A program made the translations under genes and the position numbers. A DNA stretch of 64,000 bases from Phycisphaerales bacterium. Lineage in GTDB: Bacteria > Planctomycetota > Phycisphaerae > Phycisphaerales > UBA1924. Below are positions 57,219 through 64,000 of this stretch, piece after piece (within the stretch, counting starts at the first letter, position 1; each line of letters opens with the position of its first letter). The DNA lies in NCBI GenBank assembly GCA_028289195.1, contig JANQQR010000027.1, positions 83,662 through 147,661 on the forward strand, in the 5' to 3' direction. A model generated the notes under the pieces. That model ran no database searches and was not told the origin of the DNA. It saw only the letters and a list, made by a program, of their open reading frames with translations.

Positions 57219-60200
57219 GCGGGGGCGGGACCCCATCCCCCGCCGCCGGGCGTGAGGATGACAAGCCGATCGCCTGGGTGTGCACGGAGGCCGTCGATCG
57301 GACCGAGTTCGACACGCGAACCGTCGGCGCGGATCAGCGTCTGCACCCCGGGCTGCCCCGGCCGGCCCCCTCCACATCCGCTGGCGCCCTGATTCCGATT
57401 CTGGGTGATCACACTGAGGTCGACGGACTCGAGGAACTCGATCTCCCTGACCGCGCCGTCGCCGCCATCGAACGCACCTCGCCCACCGGAACCTGCGCGC
57501 ACCCCGAATCTGTGTACGCGCACCGGGTAGCGTCGCTCGATTATCTCTATGTCCGTGATCGCGGTGTTCGTCATGTGGGTGTGGATCGCGCCGGTGCCCG
57601 AGAATCCCGGGCCTGCGCCAGAGCCGCCGCAGATGGTCTCGTAGAAGCCGAAACGCTCGTTGCCGAACAGCAGGTTGTTCATCGTGCTCTGGCCGCAGGC
57701 CATGACTCCCATGGCGCGGAGCACGGCTCCCACGAGTCGCTGGCTCACCTCGACGTTGCCGGCGGCGATCGCGGGGAGGGCGTTGGCGGGGCCAGCGAAT
57801 CCCGGATTCAGCAGGCATTCGGGGGCGACGATCCTCACCGGGGCCAGCAGCCCTTCGTTCAGCGGCACGCCTTCTCCCGTTTCACCCAGCAGCAGCCGGA
57901 CGCAGTACATGATCGCGCTGCGCGTAACGCTGAACGGGGCGTTCAGATTCCCGGGATGCACCGGGCTGGTGCCGCTGAGGTCGATCGTCAGCGTGTCGCG
58001 ATCAGACCTGGCACGCACCCGGATCCAGGAGTCCGAGGCCTCGGCATCATCGAGACGCTCTTCGGCGCTGCCGTCGATCGACACACCCAACAGTGCGTCT
58101 CTCACCGCCTTCTCGGCACGTACGCTGAGCGCGCCCATGGCGCGATGCACGTTCGGCGTGCCCTGATCCGTGCACAACGCGGAGATCTGCTCCGTCCCCC
58201 GGCGGAGCGCGGCGACCGCGCCGGCGAGGTCAGCGAGATTGTCACCGATCGCCCGGGTCGGATGCGGGCCGGCCTCGAGCAACTCTCTCATTGCGCTCCA
58301 TCGCGGGGTTCCAGCGTCGAAGAGCTTCATGGGCTCCAAAACGACGCCTTCCTCGGCGAGCACCGTCGCTCCGGGAGGCATGCTGCCCGGAGCCGCCCCG
58401 CCGATCTCGGCATGGTGCGCCCGGCAAGCGACGTGGGCCACCAGTTGGCCGGAGGAGTAAACAGGAGCGATCGCGGTGATGTCCGGCAGGTGCGAGCCGC
58501 CGAATCTCGGGTGGTTGGTGACGACGATGTCGCCCTCGGCCAGATCGATGGTACTGCGCACCAGCCGGACGCACTCTCCCAGCGCCCCGAGATGGACGGG
58601 GATGTGCGGGGCGCTTCCGATCAGCGAGCCGTGGTGGTCGAGGACGGCGCACGAGAAGTCCAGGCGATCTTTGACGTTCACACTCACCGACGTCCGCCTG
58701 AGCATCTCGCCCATCTCGTGCCCGATGGCCATGAGCCGGCCTGAGATCAGTTCGTCTGCAACAGCGATCGGGCGCTCGACACGCGCTCCGGGCTCCCGGC
58801 GCACGCGGTTCATCCTGATGGCTCCGGAGGAATCGACCGACGCTTCCCAACCGGGCTCGACGACGGAACAGCTGGACGCTTCCTGAATGAGAGCCGGGCC
58901 GGCGATCCGCTGAGAGCCTCCGAGCGCATCGCGGTCATACACGGGGGTGCTGCGCCACTCGCCCGAGAAGCGGGCTCTCACCTCGCCCGTAGGGCCGGCG
59001 TCTTCCCGACCCGCCGGGGCATCGATGTCTTGGGACAGCGAGCCCAGCCTGCGGACCACGACGCGGATCGATTCGACCTCGATCTCCCGTCCCTCGGGCA
59101 CATGGCCGTAGATCGCGCGGCAGCGATCCTCGAACCCTGCTCGGAGACGATCCGCCTCCCCCGCCCAGTCGATCTCGACGGAGTGGTCCTGGCCGGCGAA
59201 TCGGAGGGACACGATCGTGCGCACAGAATCCGGATCTTCCGGGTTCATGTTGAGCTGGCGCCGCGCCTCGGCGCGCATCGCGCCCGCGATCTTGTCGAAG
59301 CCGTGGATGTGCTCCGAAAGCGGTGCCATCAATTCCTGCTCGAGCACGCGCTCGGCGCTGGCCCGGCCGAGCCCGGTCGCGCTCAGCAGGCTCGCGTCGG
59401 GCGGCACCACGATCTCGTTCATCCCCAGAATCGTCGCGATCGCGCAGGCGTGCTGCGGACCGGCGCCCCCGAAGGCCACGAGCGCGTACTCGGCGGGGTC
59501 GTAGCCCTTGCGCACGCTTATCCCACGGATCGCTTCGGCCATCGTCTCGTTCGCGATCTCGAGCAAGCCCTCGAGGACTCCGTCCGCAGGAGCGTCGGAG
59601 CCCGATTCGGTGAGCAGCGCGTCGAACGCTGAACGCGCGGCTCGCTCATCGACCGGGATGCCGAATCGTGATGGGTCGATCCGCCCCAGGAGCATGTTGA
59701 CGTCGGTAATGGTGAGCGGCCCGCCCGCGCCGTAGCACGCAGGGCCAGGCGTGGCTCCCGCGCTCGAGGGCCCGACCGCCAGTGCGCCGTGGACGACTCC
59801 GCAAATCGATCCTCCGCCTGCCGCCACGCTCTCGATCGCGAGCGCCGGTGACATCACCTCCGCCCCGGCGACCTGATGGGTGAACGCATACTCGAACTCC
59901 CCTCGATCGATCCTGCTGACGTCGGTGGAAGTTCCCCCCATGTCGAAGGCGATCACGCTGTCGAACCCGGATGCGAGCCCCGACGCGAGCGCTCCGGCGA
60001 CACCGCCGGCCGGCCCGCTCAGCAGGCTCTGCTTCGGGGTGAATCGATCCGCGTCAACGAGGCCACCGGCGCTCGTCATCACCTCGATCGATGCGTCCGA
60101 GGCTGCACTCACGGCGGATCGGATCTCGGCCAGATACGTGTCGGTCACTCCGGAGAGGCATGCATCGACCACGGTCGTCTGCGCTCTCGGCAGCAGCCTG

Positions 60201-60997
60201 ACGCGTCGAGCGACGGAACTCGACACCGTGATGCGCTCGAATCCGATCTCGCGCAGCACTCGGGCGACCTCGAGTTCGTGATCAGGGTTGCTCCAGGCGT
60301 GCACGAGTGCAACCGCAGCACTCCGGATTCCCCGGGCGAACACGGACTCAGCGCGCTCGCGCAGGGAGGGCAACGAGATTGGCTGCAGTTCTCTCCCCGC
60401 GGCGTCCATGCGACCGGGCACCTCCACAACCTCCTCATGCCACGGATCGGGCCGCCGCAGCTCCAGAGCGAAGATCTCCGGCCGGCGCTGATCCCCGATC
60501 GTCAGCAGGTCGCGGAATCCCTCGGTGACGAAAAGCGCCGTCCGATCGACCGAGCGCGTCAAGAGCGCGTTCGTGCAGCGTGTCGTCGCCAGGCGGAGCG
60601 CCGCGGGCGGCAGCGCACGAGATCCGGGAGTGCCCGTCGCGATGCGCGCCGCGATGATCGGCGCGGGCTCGCCGGTGCCGAGTTCGATGAGCGTGCCCAC
60701 GGAGAGGGGCACCCTCGTCACCAGGCTATCGGTGTCGGCAGAAACGACCTCGGTCACAAAGTCACGCTCACCGGCGGGCCGCACCCCGAAACCCACCAGC
60801 AGGCTGTGCGAGATCGGCCCGAGCCCGTCCAGGACCGCGTTCACGCCGTCCGCGTGCGCCACTCTCGCGCGGATGACACCCGAGCTCAGGACCTTCACAC
60901 GGTGGCGATCGCCGCTCGGCGACGTCGCGATGCAATCCGTGAACGTGCCGCCGGTGTCGGCCCAGATGCGCCAGATGGATAGATCGCCCGTCGACAT
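57215..60997 (-). CDS. Fused HyuA-HyuB hydantoinase / 5-oxoprolinase-family enzyme
   Basis: 1260 residues, the usual size for fused 5-oxoprolinase. The N-terminal half (HyuA type) opens with IWRIWADTGGTFTDCIATSP, the ATP-grasping GGTFTD loop, and carries AFDMGGTSTDVSRI, another ATP motif, and GGAGPQHACAIA. The C-terminal half (HyuB type) begins near residue 740 and includes FSCAVLDHHGSLIGSAPHIP, HLPDITAI and GSHLPD. ATP-dependent opening of a cyclic amide such as 5-oxoproline (glutathione recycling) or a hydantoin is predicted; the substrate is not decided by sequence. The start is ATG 60997, 29 bases after the 61027-61758 gene, with no good ribosome binding site. Stop codons of this gene and the converging BatA-type gene share CTAG. 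Confidence 0.88.
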   Translation of the reverse strand: MSTGDLSIWRIWADTGGTFTDCIATSPSGDRHRVKVLSSGVIRARVAHADGVNAVLDGLGPISHSLLVGFGVRPAGERDFVTEVVSADTDSLVTRVPLSVGTLIELGTGEPAPIIAARIATGTPGSRALPPAALRLATTRCTNALLTRSVDRTALFVTEGFRDLLTIGDQRRPEIFALELRRPDPWHEEVVEVPGRMDAAGRELQPISLPSLRERAESVFARGIRSAAVALVHAWSNPDHELEVARVLREIGFERITVSSSVARRVRLLPRAQTTVVDACLSGVTDTYLAEIRSAVSAASDASIEVMTSAGGLVDADRFTPKQSLLSGPAGGVAGALASGLASGFDSVIAFDMGGTSTDVSRIDRGEFEYAFTHQVAGAEVMSPALAIESVAAGGGSICGVVHGALAVGPSSAGATPGPACYGAGGPLTITDVNMLLGRIDPSRFGIPVDERAARSAFDALLTESGSDAPADGVLEGLLEIANETMAEAIRGISVRKGYDPAEYALVAFGGAGPQHACAIATILGMNEIVVPPDASLLSATGLGRASAERVLEQELMAPLSEHIHGFDKIAGAMRAEARRQLNMNPEDPDSVRTIVSLRFAGQDHSVEIDWAGEADRLRAGFEDRCRAIYGHVPEGREIEVESIRVVVRRLGSLSQDIDAPAGREDAGPTGEVRARFSGEWRSTPVYDRDALGGSQRIAGPALIQEASSCSVVEPGWEASVDSSGAIRMNRVRREPGARVERPIAVADELISGRLMAIGHEMGEMLRRTSVSVNVKDRLDFSCAVLDHHGSLIGSAPHIPVHLGALGECVRLVRSTIDLAEGDIVVTNHPRFGGSHLPDITAIAPVYSSGQLVAHVACRAHHAEIGGAAPGSMPPGATVLAEEGVVLEPMKLFDAGTPRWSAMRELLEAGPHPTRAIGDNLADLAGAVAALRRGTEQISALCTDQGTPNVHRAMGALSVRAEKAVRDALLGVSIDGSAEERLDDAEASDSWIRVRARSDRDTLTIDLSGTSPVHPGNLNAPFSVTRSAIMYCVRLLLGETGEGVPLNEGLLAPVRIVAPECLLNPGFAGPANALPAIAAGNVEVSQRLVGAVLRAMGVMACGQSTMNNLLFGNERFGFYETICGGSGAGPGFSGTGAIHTHMTNTAITDIEIIERRYPVRVHRFGVRAGSGGRGAFDGGDGAVREIEFLESVDLSVITQNRNQGASGCGGGRPGQPGVQTLIRADGSRVELGPIDGLRAHPGDRLVILTPGGGGWGPAPA

Positions 60998-61026
60998 GGC
61001 AGGGGCGGAGAAGGTAGCAGGAAGGG

Positions 61027-61758
61027 CTAGCGGATCGAGTCGCGCCCGATCGCCAGGTAGTGGAGCCCTCCGGCTTCGAAGAGCTCGCCTGTGACCTCGA
61101 CCGGCACTCCGACATGCTCGAGGACGATGCCGTTGGCCCGCGAACCGCTGGGATCGACAAGGAGGTAGTAGCGATCGCCGGTCGGTGTCTTCTCGACGAG
61201 CGCCGGCGGGATGCCCCCCTGGATGCAAAGAACCGCGCACGCGCGGTGCGTCAGGCCGTCGCCCGGCTTCATGGCGCCGAGGAAACACTTGTAGTCGACG
61301 ATCTCGCCGGCCAGGGTCCGCTCGCCCAGGGCTCGCAGCGTGGCGGGCTCCGCGTCGCTGTCTCCAACGTCTGTGATGCCTTTTTCACCTGGCAGCAACT
61401 CGATGATGCGCCGGTCATCGCGCCGGAGCTCGAAACCTTCGACACGCACCCGGCTGCCGACGAAAGACTCCAAGCCGCTCCGCAGCGGGATCTTGCCAGG
61501 CTCGACGAGGATGAACGACCGGCCATCCGGCGTGCGCACCAGCGGGTACGGCGAGGCCTCGAAGTTGCCCTCTATCGTGACGGTCTGCGAGGTGTCCCAT
61601 ACGCCCCCGCCCGACGGGCGCATGGCGAGCGAGATGACGGCCGCCACGGCGCACAGTCCCCAGAGGATGGCCGGGACAGACATGCGGAGCCACGCACGAT
61701 GGCCGGCGGGCAGGCCGAGATACCCGACATAGAACTCGTCGCGCTCGCGATCAGCCAC
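61027..61758 (-). CDS. Membrane-anchored Cys/His-motif protein in Rieske operon
   Basis: 243 residues. One hydrophobic helix near 27-46 (VPAILWGLCAVAAVISLAM), preceded by a cytosolic head, anchors a ~195-residue outer domain with beta-rich segments. The C-terminal part has the pattern DYKC(158)FLGAMKPGDGLTH(171)RAC(174)AVLC(178)IQGGIPP. Four residues (C158, H171, C174, C178) could bind a metal or form a redox disulfide. I recall similar motifs in uncharacterised bacterial proteins near ferric-reductase/Rieske genes but cannot verify this. The start is GTG 61758, overlapping the end of the Rieske fusion gene by 8 bases. Coupling implies a shared electron-transfer role (inference). Confidence 0.7.
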   Translation of the reverse strand: MADRERDEFYVGYLGLPAGHRAWLRMSVPAILWGLCAVAAVISLAMRPSGGGVWDTSQTVTIEGNFEASPYPLVRTPDGRSFILVEPGKIPLRSGLESFVGSRVRVEGFELRRDDRRIIELLPGEKGITDVGDSDAEPATLRALGERTLAGEIVDYKCFLGAMKPGDGLTHRACAVLCIQGGIPPALVEKTPTGDRYYLLVDPSGSRANGIVLEHVGVPVEVTGELFEAGGLHYLAIGRDSIR

Positions 61759-62803
61759 TCGATGCCTCCGGCTCTGACGGCACCGGCGCGGGCTCGATGC
61801 GGGTGCCCCTGGGCTTGGCTTCCGGGTTCAGCAGCACGCGGCCGTTCTCGATGCGGAGTTCGTACGTCGCGATCTTCTCTGTGAACGGCGGGGGGCTGCA
61901 GCCATCTTCCGGGCGGTATTGGTATCCGTGCCACGGGCAGGTGATGCAGCCGTCGACGATCTTGCCTTCGCCCAACGGGCCCATCTGGTGCTCGCAGACG
62001 TTGGATACAGCGCTGAGCTTTCCCCCGTGCTTGAACACGGCGACCCGCTCGTCGCCCTTCACGCAGACGACCTTCGCGCGGTCTTCTGCGATCTCACCGA
62101 TCTCACCGACGTCCACCCAGGTGCCATTGGCTTCGAGGGCCGAACGATCGCGCCCGGTTTCTTTCAGTCCGGCGACAAGGTGGAGCGTCGAGACGATGGC
62201 GATGCCGATCCCCAGCAGCGTGGGGTACGCGATATGGAGTTCGCTCTGCATCGCGCCGAACGCCACATGCAGCACGAGAAGGCCGTAGGCCGCGTACACG
62301 AGCATGTGCAGCGTCTTCCAGAGGCGCGGAGTCAGCGTGTGCAGCCAGAAGTCGTGGCTGGTTGCCGCCATGACGAAGAGAATGGCCAGTGCCGCAAGGC
62401 CATACATCTCGAAGCCGATGCCGGACCGGTTGGTGTTCACTAGGGGCGATACCAGGGGATTCGTGATCCCGAATCCGTGGTAATACAGGATGACCAGCCC
62501 GGCGTGCGCGAGCCCGAACAGGAACATCGTGACACCCAGGTGCCGGCGATTGTAGAGCAGCGGGAGCCAGCGGGGGCTCAGGCGCGCGAGCGGCCCGATG
62601 CACAGGATCACATGGAGCAGGACGACCGACAGCGTGCCGGTGGCGCGGATCAGCATCACCATCGGGTCCGGCGCATCCGGCCCGGAAGCGAGGAAGCCGA
62701 GCCCCACGAAGATCGCAAGGAACCCGATGCACGCGCCAGCGAGCACCAGGTCGTAGGCCTTCTTGTGCCTGTTCCAAGACACCCAGGTGTACTGGTTCGT
62801 CAC
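61751..62803 (-). CDS. Ferric-reductase-like membrane domain fused to a Rieske [2Fe-2S] domain
   Basis: 350 residues. The N-terminal ~220 residues have about six helices in a ferric-reductase/YedZ(MsrQ)-like arrangement with conserved helix histidines (VVLLHVILCIGPLARL, HAGLVILYYHGFG, KTLHMLVYAAYGLLVLHVAF) that could hold two hemes. The C-terminal ~110 residues are a Rieske domain: C270-x-H272 (CEHQMG) and C289-x2-H292 (CPWHGYQY) ligate the cluster, with GPLGEGKIVDGCITC between. The first half would carry electrons through the membrane and the Rieske domain would accept or donate them on the cytosolic side (inference). Start GTG 62803 overlaps the preceding stop as GTGA. No known single enzyme with this architecture comes to mind. 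Confidence 0.85.
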   Translation of the reverse strand: MTNQYTWVSWNRHKKAYDLVLAGACIGFLAIFVGLGFLASGPDAPDPMVMLIRATGTLSVVLLHVILCIGPLARLSPRWLPLLYNRRHLGVTMFLFGLAHAGLVILYYHGFGITNPLVSPLVNTNRSGIGFEMYGLAALAILFVMAATSHDFWLHTLTPRLWKTLHMLVYAAYGLLVLHVAFGAMQSELHIAYPTLLGIGIAIVSTLHLVAGLKETGRDRSALEANGTWVDVGEIGEIAEDRAKVVCVKGDERVAVFKHGGKLSAVSNVCEHQMGPLGEGKIVDGCITCPWHGYQYRPEDGCSPPPFTEKIATYELRIENGRVLLNPEAKPRGTRIEPAPVPSEPEASSG

Positions 62804-62946
62804 GGCCCGACCTCTCCGACCGGAGTGCCGGGTTCGGGAGCGGACGCCTCCGGCCGGGATGTGAGAGCCCAGGCCAATGCCGCGAGCAGCGCAACCGGGA
62901 GGACGCCCCAGGCCAGCACGTGACGCCTGCGCTGTGCGCCAATCAC
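62800..62946 (-). CDS. 48-residue single-pass membrane protein
   Basis: Begins with GTG at 62946, sharing GTGA with the end of the 72-residue gene, and overlaps the start of the Rieske fusion gene. The sequence has a basic head (VIGAQRRRHVLAW), one helix (VLPVALLAALAWAL) and a Pro/Glu-rich outer tail. A longer frame from 63003 would overlap the upstream gene by 61 bases and its extra part lacks hydrophobicity, so the short form is preferred. Likely a small subunit or assembly factor of the complex encoded downstream (inference). Confidence 0.6.
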   Translation of the reverse strand: MIGAQRRRHVLAWGVLPVALLAALAWALTSRPEASAPEPGTPVGEVGP

Positions 62947-63161
62947 GGCGCCTGCCTCCGGCCGAGCCACCGGAACGCGATGAACGGCCACAAACCGACG
63001 CATCCTGGGAGGATCAGGACGCGGAATCCGATGGGCGCCCCGCGGGCGGCACCGTCGACGCGGTTCACGACTACGAACACGAACGGAATCGCGACGAGAA
63101 TGCCGATCCCGGCGTACGCCAGAAACGCGAGGACAAGGATCTCCGCCAGCGACTCGGACAT
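62943..63161 (-). CDS. 72-residue membrane protein, first gene of redox operon
   Basis: Two hydrophobic segments (about 5-30, ILVLAFLAYAGIGILVAIPF, and about 47-62) with a short loop. ATG 63161 has GGGGAG upstream. Its end overlaps the next small gene as GTGA, so four genes (72, 48, 350 and 243 residues) form one coupled operon. A possible -10 box TAGAAT lies on the minus strand at 63216-63211; I cannot find a -35 box. Function is unknown. Confidence 0.7.
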   Translation of the reverse strand: MSESLAEILVLAFLAYAGIGILVAIPFVFVVVNRVDGAARGAPIGFRVLILPGCVGLWPFIAFRWLGRRQAP

Positions 63162-63233
63162 GGACTCCCCAACAAGGTTGGAGCCGGCATTGTTCGATGA
63201 CTTTGCGAAGATTCTACCGGGGACGCTCCTCTG

Positions 63234-64000
63234 CTATTCGGCCGTTCCGAGGCCGCTGTCGGGCTCCGGGTCCGGCGCAGACTCGCTCGGCAGCTCGACC
63301 TCCAGGATCTCGATGAGAAGCGGGACGTCGAATCCGCCGGACGGTGCGATCGCGCCAAGCACGCGCTCCCGCGCCTCGGCGTATTCCTGAGCCGACAGCC
63401 CGACCGCTCGGAGCCGGCGGAGCATGTCCGCCAGTTCCTGGAAGTAGATCGCGGTCTGCAGCAACGCCTCTTCGGATCGCAGCCACAGCCGGAACTCGGC
63501 CGGGTCAACACGAGATGCGTCGGCCAGGTCGTTGCGGCGCATGTACTCGTCGAACGCGCTGCCGAGAGCCATCGAGATCGCGTCGAAGCGCTCCTCGCCC
63601 GGAGGGCCGAACACTCGGTCGTAGGCCGCCGAGATCTCACGCACGGCGTGCACGTCCATGCGCGTGGCCGATGACACCCGGGGATCTGCTGCGCGATCCC
63701 GGTTCTCCGGGAGGTCGTTGTAGATGGCCCGGCCGATCTGTGCTCCACGAGCCTCGCTGGATGTGACCCCGCGTCCGAGCACGCCCGATCGCGTGAGCGA
63801 CCCGAGGTCGTAGACCTCCGGCTGAACGAAGTCGACGAACTCCGGCGGTTGCGGGTACGCCCCGGCCAACCCGTCCGAAGGCTCCGGCGTCGGCGGCCCC
63901 GGAGGGGGGGGCGGCGGAGGAGGTGGGGGTGGAGGGGGCGGTGGCGGAGGAGGAGGGGGTGGCGGCGGCGGCGGCGGCGGAGGGGGAGGAGGCGGCGGCG
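63234..64000 (-). CDS. Proline-tract protein, N-terminus beyond window edge
   Basis: The frame enters the window with a run of at least 33 consecutive Pro codons (about 63900-64000), a short GPPTPEPSDG linker, and then a soluble domain of about 210 residues. That domain is Arg/Glu-rich and largely helical (REISAAYDRVFGPPGEERFD, EYAEARERVLGAIAPSGGFD). No family is recognised. The beginning of the gene, including any signal or membrane segment, is missing. Such a run needs elongation factor P to be translated well. Cytosolic or membrane-linked location cannot be judged. It precedes the redox operon by 72 bases on the same strand. Confidence 0.65.
   Translation of the reverse strand, partial: PPPPPPPPPPPPPPPPPPPPPPPPPPPPPPPPPGPPTPEPSDGLAGAYPQPPEFVDFVQPEVYDLGSLTRSGVLGRGVTSSEARGAQIGRAIYNDLPENRDRAADPRVSSATRMDVHAVREISAAYDRVFGPPGEERFDAISMALGSAFDEYMRRNDLADASRVDPAEFRLWLRSEEALLQTAIYFQELADMLRRLRAVGLSAQEYAEARERVLGAIAPSGGFDVPLLIEILEVELPSESAPDPEPDSGLGTAE
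63900..64000. repeat. Low-complexity NGG/CCN tract encoding polyproline
   Basis: About 100 bases made only of NGG triplets on the plus strand, meaning CCN on the minus strand, in the frame of the 63234-64000 gene. It continues past the window edge. Third positions vary (CCG, CCT, CCC, CCA), so selection acts on the amino acids rather than on a simple slipped repeat. Confidence 0.8.

Overview
The window is a G+C-rich stretch of bacterial chromosome, almost fully coding, with strong G/C preference at third codon positions. It most likely comes from a Planctomycetota bacterium of the Phycisphaerae type (inference). Support comes from three secreted proteins ending in paired dockerin-like EF-hand repeats (DxNGDGxVxFxDITxVLxxW), a large extracellular protein with NDxCxxA...WYxF repeats, a BatA/MoxR/DUF58/vWA operon, and kdsB, which implies a Gram-negative lipopolysaccharide core. 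I see no insertion sequence, prophage, CRISPR array or rRNA. No gap longer than 300 bases lacks a gene.

Layout. 1-12 kb (minus strand): a truncated secreted protein, a glycosyltransferase, then a peptide-type ABC transporter (ATPase, two OppC/DppC-type permeases, one OppB/DppB-type permease, a membrane-anchored binding protein). Upstream lies a translationally coupled ECF sigma factor / anti-sigma-like / periplasmic protein trio. 12-20 kb: tRNA-Phe, a secreted protein with two CBM48-like domains, a dockerin-tailed subtilase, a dockerin-like protein, and a coupled def-fmt-HExxH run. 20-27 kb (plus strand): a TPR protein, kdsB, a divergent CTP synthase, a DUF6065-like protein, tRNA-Met and a membrane-sulfotransferase fusion. 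27-34 kb (minus): a 1121-residue mosaic surface protein, an S9 peptidase with a clear terminator, and heme oxygenase. 34-38 kb: two hsp20 genes divergent from clpB, with sigma-54-like promoter motifs between them. 38-44 kb: argRCBFGH followed by panD and hrpA. 48-57 kb: the five-gene BatA/MoxR cluster. 57-64 kb (minus): a fused HyuA-HyuB 5-oxoprolinase-type enzyme, a four-gene ferric-reductase/Rieske membrane operon, and a truncated protein with at least 33 consecutive prolines.

How the genes work together. Arginine synthesis from acetylglutamate to arginine is encoded in tightly overlapping genes under their own ArgR; argA/argJ and argD are absent here. Def and Fmt process and form initiator formyl-methionine. 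ClpB and the two Hsp20 proteins form a disaggregation set. The vWA/MoxR cluster resembles systems thought to assemble or monitor envelope complexes. The ferric-reductase-Rieske fusion, two tiny membrane proteins and a Cys/His-rich anchored protein look like one redox complex.

Regulatory sequence is unusually readable. Several TTGAC(N)-N16/17-TANNNT promoters are visible. At argR, pyrG, panD and probably def, the -10 box lies only 5-8 bases from the start codon with no usable ribosome binding site, which suggests leaderless mRNAs.
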